Assembly: GCA_009921465.1 (NCBI GenBank)
Contig: RFXS01000003.1
Span: 1-41,342 of the forward strand
Length of the DNA: 41,342 nt
Direction of reading: 5' to 3'
Origin: Betaproteobacteria bacterium
Lineage (GTDB): Bacteria; Pseudomonadota; Gammaproteobacteria; Burkholderiales; Burkholderiaceae_C
Positions 26,894-35,705 of this stretch are shown one piece after another. The position numbers and the translations under genes were made by a program. The number at the start of each line of letters is the position of its first letter. Positions within the stretch are counted from its first letter, which is position 1. Below the pieces are notes generated by a model. That model saw nothing but the letters and a program-made list of their open reading frames with translations. It had not been told where the DNA came from and searched no databases.

Positions 26894-26933
26894 GTGACAA
26901 CGCCATGTCTTTGATGTGAAACTTTTTTGACGC
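26894..26933 (-). promoter_or_regulatory. Candidate four-repeat Pho box upstream of olsB
   Basis: Minus strand GCGTCAA-aaaa-GTTTCAC-atca-AAGACAT-ggcg-TTGTCAC, exact 11-bp period, 43 nt upstream of olsB. Confidence 0.6.
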
Positions 26934-27180
26934 GCTGGGTCGATCAGATCCACTTGTCCATGGCACGTGAAAAGCAATCCGTTTTATTGACAAAGGCCTC
27001 GTGCATCCGCACCAACGCGGCTGTTGCGCTGGGGGCCCGGTTGATGCGCCGCGACAAGCAAATCAAATGGGTCTCGTTGGTTTGGCTATCCAGCGGCCAG
27101 AGGCAAAACATCTGTCTGAGCGGTTTGACTATTATGCGTGTGCCCTTAGCATCTGCCTTGCACCCAACCCTCCACAGACC

Positions 27181-28932
27181 ATGCCCACTTCCAAGCCCCC
27201 CAAAACCCTACACATTGGCGAGTCCGGCCTGCGCAAAGGCCTGACCTCGTATGGCGACAAAGAGTTCTCCTTGTTTCTGCGCAAAGCCTTCATCAAGGGC
27301 GCGGGCTACACCGACAGCGCATTGGATCGGCCCGTGGTCGGCATTGCCAATACCGGCAGTGCCTACAACCCCTGCCATGGCAATGCGCCACAACTGATCG
27401 AAGCGGTCAAACGCGGCGTGATGCTGGCCGGGGGTTTGCCCATGGACTTTCCCAACATGTCCATCCATGAGAGTTTTTCCTCGCCCACCAGCATGTATTT
27501 GCGCAACCTGATGGCCATGGAGACCGAAGAGCTGATCCGCGCCCAACCAATGGACGCGGTGGTGTTGATTGGGGGTTGCGACAAAACCGTGCCAGCCCAA
27601 TTGATGGGCGCTGCATCCGCAGGCTTGCCCGCCATCCAACTCATCACCGGTTCCATGTTGACTGGCTCGCACCGCGGCAACCGCGTGGGCGCATGCACCG
27701 ATTGCCGACGCTACTGGGCCCAGTTTCGGGCCAATGCCATCGACAGCGATGAAAAAGACGAAGTCAACCAACAATTGGTGCCCAGCGTAGGCACCTGCTC
27801 GGTGATGGGCACGGCCAGCACCATGGCTTGCATTGCCGAGGCCCTGGGCATGACGGTACCCGGTGGTGCATCCCCACCCGCTGTGACCGCCGAGCGCATG
27901 CGCATTGCTGAAGAGACCGGTGCGCGCGCTGTGCAAATGGCGATAGACGGCTTGACCATTGACCGCATCTTGACCGCCGATGCCTTTGAAAACGCTTGGC
28001 GGGTCTTGCTGGCCATTGGTGGATCGACCAATGGCATCGTGCACTTGGCGGCCTTGGCCGGTCGGGTCGGTTTGGACTTGGACTTGGCAGCTTTGGACCG
28101 CATGGGCCGCAGCACGCCGGTGCTGCTGGACCTCAAACCCTCGGGTCAACATTACATGGAGGACTTTCACCACGCCGGTGGCATGGCCACCTTGCTGCAC
28201 CAACTCAAGCCCTTGCTCAGACTCAATGCATTGACAGTCAATGGGCGCACCCTGGGTGAGAACATCCAAGCCACAGGCCTGCCCCATGCACAAACCGTGG
28301 TGCGCCCATTGGACCAACCGATTTACCCTCAAGGTGGCATTGCGGTGCTGCAGGGCAACTTGGCCCCGGGCGGGGCAATCATCAAACAATCCGCTGCCGA
28401 CCCTGTGTTGATGGAGCACGAGGGCCGTGCCGTGGTGTTTGAAAACAGCGAAGACCTGGCCCAGCGCATTGACCGCGACGACCTGGATGTGAATGCCGAC
28501 GACATATTGGTGCTGAAAAACATTGGCCCCAAGGGTGCACCAGGCATGCCAGAAGCTGGCTATATGCCCATCCCCCAAAAACTGGCCCGTGCGGGGGTCA
28601 AAGACATGGTGCGCATTTCAGATGGCCGCATGAGCGGTACTGCATTTGGCACCATCGTGCTGCATGTCACACCCGAGTCCGCAATGGACGGCCCCTTGGC
28701 ACATGTGCAAACGGGTGACCGCATCCGGCTGAGCGTGGCGCAGCGCCGATTGGACTGGTTGGTCTCGGACGAGGAGTTGCAGCGGCGACGGCAAGCACAA
28801 CCGGTGGTCACACCCAGCGCCACACGCGGCTACCGCCAATTGTTTTTGCAGCACGTGACGCAAGCCGATCAAGGCGTGGACTTTGATTTTTTGCGCCACC
28901 CCGATCACAAGGGCCACACGCCATCAGGCTGA
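27181..28932 (+). CDS. IlvD/Edd family dehydratase (sugar-acid dehydratase-like)
   Basis: GIANTGSAYNPCHGNAPQLIEAVKRGV, LIGGCDKTVPAQLMGA, GTCSVMGTASTMAC, AIGGSTNGIVHLAALAGR, ISDGRMSGTAFG. Confidence 0.92.
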   Translation: MPTSKPPKTLHIGESGLRKGLTSYGDKEFSLFLRKAFIKGAGYTDSALDRPVVGIANTGSAYNPCHGNAPQLIEAVKRGVMLAGGLPMDFPNMSIHESFSSPTSMYLRNLMAMETEELIRAQPMDAVVLIGGCDKTVPAQLMGAASAGLPAIQLITGSMLTGSHRGNRVGACTDCRRYWAQFRANAIDSDEKDEVNQQLVPSVGTCSVMGTASTMACIAEALGMTVPGGASPPAVTAERMRIAEETGARAVQMAIDGLTIDRILTADAFENAWRVLLAIGGSTNGIVHLAALAGRVGLDLDLAALDRMGRSTPVLLDLKPSGQHYMEDFHHAGGMATLLHQLKPLLRLNALTVNGRTLGENIQATGLPHAQTVVRPLDQPIYPQGGIAVLQGNLAPGGAIIKQSAADPVLMEHEGRAVVFENSEDLAQRIDRDDLDVNADDILVLKNIGPKGAPGMPEAGYMPIPQKLARAGVKDMVRISDGRMSGTAFGTIVLHVTPESAMDGPLAHVQTGDRIRLSVAQRRLDWLVSDEELQRRRQAQPVVTPSATRGYRQLFLQHVTQADQGVDFDFLRHPDHKGHTPSG

Positions 28933-29069
28933 AGCCTGCCCCCAGAGGGTGATGGAAAAGGCCTCACAACCAAGGGTTTCACCCAGTCTGTCAGGCCTGT
29001 GTGAACATCACTTGCGTGGGCTTGCAAAGCCATAATCTTTGGCTTGTAACTCCCCTCAAGGATAGACCC

Positions 29070-30038
29070 ATGTCACGCATCAACCGTCGCTCTGGCCTGT
29101 TGGCCTTGGCCTGCCTGTGCGCACCCCACAGTTTTGCCCAGACTGCAGAATGGCCCAAAGCCAAACCCGTGACATTGTTGGTGGCGTTTGCACCAGGCTC
29201 ATCGACCGACATCGTGGCTCGTGCGCTGACCCAAAAGCTCAATGAACTCACCGGGGGCAACTTCATCGTTGAAAACAAGGGTGGCGCGGGTGGCAACATT
29301 GCCACCACCCAAGTCAAACGCGCTGCAGCCGACGGATACACGGTGTTGGTGCACAGCGTGGCCTTTGCTGTCAATCCGTCCTTGTATGCGGATGCGGGCT
29401 ATGACGCCATGAAAGACTTTGCCCCTCTGGCCTTGGGCCCCAAGACACCCAACATCATCACCGTCAACCCCAGCGTGAGCGCCAAAACCCTGCCCGAGCT
29501 GGTTGAGGCGGCCAAGAAGACCCCCATGAGTTACGCTTCATCGGGCATTGGAACGACCACCCATTTGTCCATGGAACGGCTCAAAACCGCGGCCAAGGTG
29601 GACATTGCCCACGTGCCGTATCAACCAGCTGCGGCCATCAATGCGGTGTTGGCCGGTCACACCCCCATGGCATCCACTTCCATGCCACCGGCGGTGCCAC
29701 AAATCAAGGCGGGCAAGCTCAGGGCATTGGCCGTGACAAGTGCCACACGCTCACCCTTGCTGCCCGATGTGCCCTCGATCACCGAGTTTGGTTACAAAGA
29801 GTTTGACGACTACACCTGGTTTTGTTTCATGGCCCCGGTGGGCACACCCCCTGCAGTGGTTGAGCGCTTCAACGCAGCACTCAACCGCGCCATGGAGTCG
29901 CCCGAGGTGACCGAAAAGTTCACCCAACTGGGCCTGGCATTCACACGCAACAACCCGGCCGAGTTTGCGGCCTTTTTGCGCACCGAAGTGCCCAAGTGGT
30001 CGGCCGTGGTGAAAAGCTCAGGCGCCCAAGCCAATTGA
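29070..30038 (+). CDS. Bug-family tripartite tricarboxylate transporter substrate-binding protein
   Basis: Signal peptide; VTLLVAFAPGSSTDIVARALTQKLNELTGGNFIVENKGGAGGNIATTQVKRAAADGYTVLV; no TctA/TctB adjacent. Confidence 0.95.
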   Translation: MSRINRRSGLLALACLCAPHSFAQTAEWPKAKPVTLLVAFAPGSSTDIVARALTQKLNELTGGNFIVENKGGAGGNIATTQVKRAAADGYTVLVHSVAFAVNPSLYADAGYDAMKDFAPLALGPKTPNIITVNPSVSAKTLPELVEAAKKTPMSYASSGIGTTTHLSMERLKTAAKVDIAHVPYQPAAAINAVLAGHTPMASTSMPPAVPQIKAGKLRALAVTSATRSPLLPDVPSITEFGYKEFDDYTWFCFMAPVGTPPAVVERFNAALNRAMESPEVTEKFTQLGLAFTRNNPAEFAAFLRTEVPKWSAVVKSSGAQAN

Positions 30039-30069
30039 GGCTTTGGCACACTTTGGGTGAGAAACAACG

Positions 30070-30912
30070 ATGATGAAATTTTTCAAACTTGCATGCAACG
30101 CGGCATTGGCAATGGCGGTGGCCCTGGTGATGGGTTGCGCGAGCACACCGGTCAGCGACTACCAACCACAGCGGGGCCAAACGGGCAAAGATGTCATTTG
30201 GATACCCACCTCGCCCGAGTTGGTGACCCGCATGTTGAACATGGCCAAAGTCTCCAACCAAGACATCGTCTACGACTTGGGGGCGGGTGACGGCATCATT
30301 GCCATCACCGCTGCCAAGCAGTTTGGTGCACGGGCCTTTGGCATTGAGTACAACCCCCAAATGGCCTTGCATGCCCAAAGCAACGCGCGGATTGCGGGCG
30401 TGGCAGACAAGGTCAGCATCCGCCAAGGGGACATTTTTGAAGAAAAGTTCGACGAAGCCAGCGTGGTCACCATGTACCTGTTGCCCCACCTGAATTTGAA
30501 GTTGCGTCCGACCTTGCTCAAAATGAAACCGGGCACACGCATCGTCTCGCATGCATTTGACATGGGAGAGTGGGAACCAGACGACAGGGTAGGCTTTGAT
30601 TACGCCAGCGCTTACCTGTGGGTTGTGCCCAGCGCCGTTCAAGGCCAGTGGACCTTGCAAGAAGTCGACAGCAGCGCACAGTCGGTGTTGGAGATCGAAC
30701 AAATTTTTCAACGCATCGGCGGCACCATCACCGAGCGAGGCCACAAAAGCCCGCTGCTGGGCGCGCAATTGCGTGGCGACAAAATTGCATTTCAATACGT
30801 GGGCGCTGACCAACAACTGCGCAGCGTCACCGCACAAGTCAGCGGCAAGCGCATGCAAGGCGTGATGACTTTGCAAGGCGGTCAACTGCCCATAGAAGCC
30901 ACTCGCCCTTGA
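30070..30912 (+). CDS. Predicted lipoprotein with class I SAM-dependent methyltransferase fold and C-terminal beta-rich domain
   Basis: N-terminus MMKFFKLACNAALAMAVALVMGCAS (lipobox); DIVYDLGAGDGIIAITAAKQFGARAFGIEYNP (motif I); VVTMYLLPHLNLKLRPTLLKMKPGTRIVSHAF. Confidence 0.85.
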   Translation: MMKFFKLACNAALAMAVALVMGCASTPVSDYQPQRGQTGKDVIWIPTSPELVTRMLNMAKVSNQDIVYDLGAGDGIIAITAAKQFGARAFGIEYNPQMALHAQSNARIAGVADKVSIRQGDIFEEKFDEASVVTMYLLPHLNLKLRPTLLKMKPGTRIVSHAFDMGEWEPDDRVGFDYASAYLWVVPSAVQGQWTLQEVDSSAQSVLEIEQIFQRIGGTITERGHKSPLLGAQLRGDKIAFQYVGADQQLRSVTAQVSGKRMQGVMTLQGGQLPIEATRP

Positions 30913-30953
30913 CCTCACTGCGCACGGACCTGAACAGGCTTTCAAAGTACGGC

Positions 30954-32315
30954 ATGAGCGACCACAGCGACACCCGCAACGAGCCCCAACATCTGCTCAG
31001 CCCATTGGGCGCGATGGCCTTGATTGTGGGCATCGTGATTGGCGCGGGCATCTTCAAAACGCCCAGCATGGTCGCTGGCATCGCTGGCGATGTGGGGTGG
31101 GTGGTGACCATTTGGTTGGTCGGTGCGGTGGTGTCTTTGCTCGGTGCGCTGTGCTACGCCGAGCTGTGCACCGCCTACCCCCACGCGGGGGGTGACTATC
31201 ACTTTTTGCATCGCGCCTTTGGCCGCAACGTGTCGTTTATGTACGCCTGGGCCCGCGCCACCGTGATCAACACAGGCTCGATTGCTCTGCTCTCCTTTGT
31301 GTTTGGTGACTACTTCAGCCAAGTCTGGTCTTGGGGAGCGCATGGCAATGCCTATTGGGCGTTTGCCATTGTGGTGGCACTGACCGCCATCAATATCGTC
31401 GGGGTCAACGCTTCCGCACGGGTGCAAATGGTGTTGACCGCATTCGAGGTGCTGGGCTTGGTCGCCGTGGTGGTCGCGGGCTTTGCCCTGGACACACCCG
31501 CCTCTGCGCCACCGACCGCCTTCTCCAGCACCCCGCCCTTGGCCATGATGGGCTTGGCCCTGGTGTTTGTGTTGCTCACCTTTGGTGGCTGGAACGAGGC
31601 AGCCTATGTATCGGCCGAACTGCAAGGCGATAGCCGCACCATGGTGCGTGTCATCGTGGTGAGCATGTTGATCCTCACCGCCATCTACTTGTTGGTCAAC
31701 ATCGCCTTGTTGCATGGCCTGGGCCTCAAAGGCCTGGCAGAGAGCAAAACCGCCGCGTCTGATTTGCTCGGTCTGGCTTGGGGCCCTTGGGCCCAAAAAG
31801 CGCTGGGCCTGTTTGTGGCCATCGCTGCTTTGACCAGCATCAACGCCACCATGGTGGTGGGTGCACGCACCAGCTTTGCATTGGGTCGAGACTGGCACAG
31901 CCTCAGTGCCTTGGGTCAATGGCAAAGCCAAACCGGCAGCCCCACCCGGGCTTATTTGTTCCAAGCCGTGATCAGCATGCTTTTGATCGCCTTGGGAACT
32001 CAAGAGGCCGACGGGTTTTCAGCCATGGTGGAATTCACCGCGCCCGTGTTTTGGGGCTTTTTGTGCATGGTGGGCTTTTCGCTGTTTTGGTTGCGCTGGC
32101 GCGACCCCCACACACCACGCCCATTCAAGGTGCCTTTGTACCCGGCCACACCGGCGATTTTTTGCATGGCATGTGCTTACTTGACCTACTCCAGCGTTGG
32201 CTACGCCATCAGCCAAAGTGCCATCCATGTGGCCTTGTTTTTATTGCTCAGTGGGGTGCTGGCTTTGGGGGTGCTGCATTGGCGTGAACGGCGCTCAGCC
32301 CCCAGAGAAAACTGA
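30954..32315 (+). CDS. APC-superfamily amino acid permease
   Basis: LGAMALIVGIVIGAGIFKTPSMVAG, AELCTAYPHAGGDYHFLHRAFG, FGGWNEAAYVSAELQ. Alternative TTG start at 30909 overlaps the methyltransferase stop. Confidence 0.92.
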   Translation: MSDHSDTRNEPQHLLSPLGAMALIVGIVIGAGIFKTPSMVAGIAGDVGWVVTIWLVGAVVSLLGALCYAELCTAYPHAGGDYHFLHRAFGRNVSFMYAWARATVINTGSIALLSFVFGDYFSQVWSWGAHGNAYWAFAIVVALTAINIVGVNASARVQMVLTAFEVLGLVAVVVAGFALDTPASAPPTAFSSTPPLAMMGLALVFVLLTFGGWNEAAYVSAELQGDSRTMVRVIVVSMLILTAIYLLVNIALLHGLGLKGLAESKTAASDLLGLAWGPWAQKALGLFVAIAALTSINATMVVGARTSFALGRDWHSLSALGQWQSQTGSPTRAYLFQAVISMLLIALGTQEADGFSAMVEFTAPVFWGFLCMVGFSLFWLRWRDPHTPRPFKVPLYPATPAIFCMACAYLTYSSVGYAISQSAIHVALFLLLSGVLALGVLHWRERRSAPREN

Positions 32316-32345
32316 AACCTTCAAGCAACTGCTGGCACTTGGCCG

Positions 32346-33185
32346 TCACTGCTTTTGAGCGCTCAATGGAACGGCCGGGCTCAGCACCTGTTGCTGCGCT
32401 TGCAAGCGGCCCGCGTCAATGCGGCCACTGACCTTGGCCACGCTGCCATCTGAACGCTGGTATTCAAACTGAAACTCGTTGCCTCGCAAACGGCCCTTGA
32501 CCACTTTGTATGTTTGCCCTTGCAAACTCAGGCTGCCATCGAACATTTGGTCTTTTTGTTGCAGGCTCAGCTGACCAGTTTGCCCGCCCAATTGCACCGT
32601 CCACTGCCCTTCGATGCGAGCTGGGATGATCCAAAAATAACCGCGCCCGCGGTCTGCTTCGATGGTTTCATCGGGCACCCAGTCGTCCATGTTGAAGGAG
32701 TTGGACACCACACGCGTGCCTGGCTTCATTTTTTGCAAGATGGGTTTGAGACGCAAATTGAGTTGGGGCAACAAATACAAAGTGACGACAGTGGCCGATG
32801 AAAAATCTTCCACAAAAATGTCGCCCCGAATGATGCTCACCTTGTCCTTGAGGCCAGCGCGCTCCACGTTGCGCTGGGCCAATGCGGCCATTTCGGGGTT
32901 GAACTCAATCCCAACTGCACGGGCTCCGTGGTAGAGCGCGGCCGCGATGGCGATCTTGCCGTCACCAGCGCCCAGGTCGTAGACCAGGTCTTTGTCGGTC
33001 ACTTGCGCAGTGCGCAACATTTTTTCTATCAACTGATCGGGGCTGGGGACCCACACCACGTCTTTGCCCGATTGGCCCACCGTGGGTTTGTATTGGTCAT
33101 CGCCCAGGGTTTGGGCCGGTGCAGAAATACCCAGGCACAAGCCCAGCAGGCTGGTGATGAAAGACCGTTTGCCCATGTTGCGCAT
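32346..33185 (-). CDS. Exported class I methyltransferase-fold protein, paralogue of 30070..30912
   Basis: Signal-like MRNMGKRSFITSLLGLCLGISAPAQ; DLVYDLGAGDGKIAIAAALYHGARAVGIEFNP; VVTLYLLPQLNLRLKPILQKMKPGTRVVSNSF; GGAG RBS before the ATG. Confidence 0.87.
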   Translation of the reverse strand: MRNMGKRSFITSLLGLCLGISAPAQTLGDDQYKPTVGQSGKDVVWVPSPDQLIEKMLRTAQVTDKDLVYDLGAGDGKIAIAAALYHGARAVGIEFNPEMAALAQRNVERAGLKDKVSIIRGDIFVEDFSSATVVTLYLLPQLNLRLKPILQKMKPGTRVVSNSFNMDDWVPDETIEADRGRGYFWIIPARIEGQWTVQLGGQTGQLSLQQKDQMFDGSLSLQGQTYKVVKGRLRGNEFQFEYQRSDGSVAKVSGRIDAGRLQAQQQVLSPAVPLSAQKQ

Positions 33186-33306
33186 GTTTTCACTCCTTTG
33201 GGGTGCGTGTGAGAAGGGAGGGTTGGCACCAAAGTTTAATGAATGGCGATAACCGTCTCCATCACAAGGGCATGCGTGCACCCATCCTGCGCACGCTGTT
33301 GCCGGT

Positions 33307-34185
33307 TCACAGGTGTGTGCGCAAACTCCAAATTTCAGGAAACAGCACCACGTCGAGCATGCGGCGCAAATACGAAACCCCGCCTGTGCCACCCGTGCCA
33401 CGCTTGAAGCCAATCACCCGCTCCACGGTGGTGAGGTGGCGAAACCGCCACAGCCTGAATGCGTCTTCCAAATCGGTCAACTCTTCTCCCAACTGATACA
33501 AGTCCCAGTGCGTTTCAGGTTCGCGGTATACCCGTAGCCAAGCGGCCTCGACCGCGTCGCTGGCCTCATAAGGCTGTGACCAATCGCGCTCCAAATGGCT
33601 GTCAGGGATGGGCAATCCGCGCCGGGCCAATAAGCGCAACGACTGGTCGTACAAGGACGGGGCTTGCAAGGCCAACTGCACTTGGTGCAGCACATCGGCC
33701 CGGTGGGCATGGGGTTGCAGCATGGCCACTTGTTTATTGCCCATGGCAAATTCAATGCACCGGTATTGGTGGCTTTGAAAGCCACTGGAGGCAGCCAAAT
33801 AAGGCCTGATGGCCGTGTACTCGGGCGGCGTCATGGTGGCCAGTACATCCCAGGCGTGGACCAACTGGGCCATGATGGTGCTGACCCGCGCCATCATTTT
33901 GAACGCCATGCTCAGGCGATCTTGCTCTATGCACTGAATGGCGGCAGCCAATTCATGCAGCATCAGTTTCATCCACAGCTCGCTGGTTTGGTGTTGCACG
34001 ATGAACAGCATTTCATCGTGTGCTGGTGACAGCGGTTGCTGCGCTTTGAGAATGGCATCGAGATGCAAATAGTCGCCATACGACATGTCTTGGCTGAAAT
34101 CCATTTGCGGTTTGTCCTCAGGCGCAGACCCCTTGATCTTGTCGAGGGGCGGGTTTGCTGGGGCGGATGAAAAAGGACAATTCAC
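33307..34185 (-). CDS. kynA: Tryptophan 2,3-dioxygenase
   Basis: [84 protein letters not shown] start chosen; ATG at 34104 is the alternative. Confidence 0.95.
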   Translation of the reverse strand: MNCPFSSAPANPPLDKIKGSAPEDKPQMDFSQDMSYGDYLHLDAILKAQQPLSPAHDEMLFIVQHQTSELWMKLMLHELAAAIQCIEQDRLSMAFKMMARVSTIMAQLVHAWDVLATMTPPEYTAIRPYLAASSGFQSHQYRCIEFAMGNKQVAMLQPHAHRADVLHQVQLALQAPSLYDQSLRLLARRGLPIPDSHLERDWSQPYEASDAVEAAWLRVYREPETHWDLYQLGEELTDLEDAFRLWRFRHLTTVERVIGFKRGTGGTGGVSYLRRMLDVVLFPEIWSLRTHL

Positions 34186-34226
34186 AATGAACTCCGGTGG
34201 TGCGTTGAAGGCCAGGATTGGGTCGG

Positions 34227-35525
34227 TCAGGTGACTTTGTTTTGCACGGCAAAGCGCGCATCGCGCCAGCTTTGCGCGTCCAGCACATCTTTCAAATGCG
34301 CCACGGCCCGCCATACATCTTCAAAGCCCACATACAAAGGTGTGAAACCAAAGCGCATGATGTCGGCCTCACCCAATGCAGGGTCACCGGCGCGAAAGTC
34401 CCCAATCACATCGCGCTCAATCAAGGCTTGCACCACCGCGTAGGCTCCTTCGCTGCGACTGAAACTGACCTGCGAACCCCGCTTGTCGTGCGCCAGCGGG
34501 GTTTCCAGCACCAGGCCATGGCCTGCACATTGGGTTTGCACCAATTCAATGAAGGTATCGGTCAAAGCCAATGATTTTTGACGCAATGCGACCATGCCCC
34601 CCAAGGGCAAACTGCGCTCAAAGGTGGCCAAGCCACAGCCCAGGGCCGCCATGGCCAGCACCGACTGCGACCCACACAAAAACCGCCCCATGCCCGCAGC
34701 GGGCTCATAGCCAGGCGTGAAGGCAAAAGGTCGGGCATGGCCCCACCATCCAGTCAAAGGCTGCTGTGCGCGCTGCACATGCTCAGGTTGGGCCCACACA
34801 AAAGCGGGTGCGCCGGGGCCGCCATTGAGGTATTTGTAACCACAGCCCACAGCGAAATCGGCTTGGGCCGCCTTCAAATTCAGGGGCACCGCCCCCGCGC
34901 TGTGGGCCAAGTCCCACACCGCCAAGGCACCCACGGCATGCGCGGCTTCGCTCCAATGGGCCATGTCCCACATCGAACCCGTTCGGTAATTGACATGGGT
35001 GAGCATCAGCACGCCCACATCGGTGGTGAGGTGTTGGGCCAATTGCGCAGCCTCGACACATCGCAGTTGCCAACCGTGCTGCGCACACAAAGATTCGGCC
35101 ATGTACAAGTCGGTGGGAAAGTTGCCGCGCTCACTGAGCAAAACACGTTGCCCGGGGTGGTCTTGTGCCGCCATGGCCATGGCCATGCTCAGCACCTTGA
35201 ACAAATTGACCGAGGTGGTATCGGTCACCACCACCTCGCCCGCCCCGGCGCCCAACCAGGGCGCTATGCGCTCGCCCAAGATGTGGGGTTGCTCAAACCA
35301 TTGGGCGGTGTTGTAACTGCGAATCAGCCCCACGCCCCACTCTTGTTGCACCACGGCTTGCAATCGATCGGCAGTGGCCCGGGGCAATACGCCCAAAGAA
35401 TTGCCATCCAGGTAAATCATGCCCGGCGGGATTTGAAACTGTTCGCGCAATCCCCGCAACGGGTCTTGTTGGTCCATCTGCTGGCAGGTGTTGAGGCTCA
35501 AATTCATGTGCTGTGGGTTCCCCAT
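34227..35525 (-). CDS. kynU: Kynureninase
   Basis: [59 protein letters not shown]; alternative start 35507. Confidence 0.95.
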   Translation of the reverse strand: MGNPQHMNLSLNTCQQMDQQDPLRGLREQFQIPPGMIYLDGNSLGVLPRATADRLQAVVQQEWGVGLIRSYNTAQWFEQPHILGERIAPWLGAGAGEVVVTDTTSVNLFKVLSMAMAMAAQDHPGQRVLLSERGNFPTDLYMAESLCAQHGWQLRCVEAAQLAQHLTTDVGVLMLTHVNYRTGSMWDMAHWSEAAHAVGALAVWDLAHSAGAVPLNLKAAQADFAVGCGYKYLNGGPGAPAFVWAQPEHVQRAQQPLTGWWGHARPFAFTPGYEPAAGMGRFLCGSQSVLAMAALGCGLATFERSLPLGGMVALRQKSLALTDTFIELVQTQCAGHGLVLETPLAHDKRGSQVSFSRSEGAYAVVQALIERDVIGDFRAGDPALGEADIMRFGFTPLYVGFEDVWRAVAHLKDVLDAQSWRDARFAVQNKVT

Positions 35526-35705
35526 TGTTCAAACGCTGTCCACATGCAATGGCTGCAATGTGGGCAGGGCGCAAAGTTAGCACCGGCCAAAACACCGTGG
35601 TGTCGGTTATTTACAACTGCTTTCAAATAAACAGGTCACACCGGATGAACCCCCTGGCTCGGTCCCATCCCAGAAAGTCGCGCTGGCCCTGCTACGATTT
35701 GGCGC

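Noticed and set aside
27208-28578. 456-aa minus-strand ORF
   Set aside because: Antisense to the IlvD/Edd dehydratase; no domain features.
30942-32003. 353-aa minus-strand ORF, H/Q/G-rich
   Set aside because: Antisense to the APC permease; the composition mirrors hydrophobic codons.
33307-35525. kynU-kynA as an unusual system
   Set aside because: Ordinary tryptophan-to-anthranilate genes; the formamidase may simply lie elsewhere.
34578-35630. 350-aa plus-strand ORF
   Set aside because: Antisense to kynureninase; shadow ORF.
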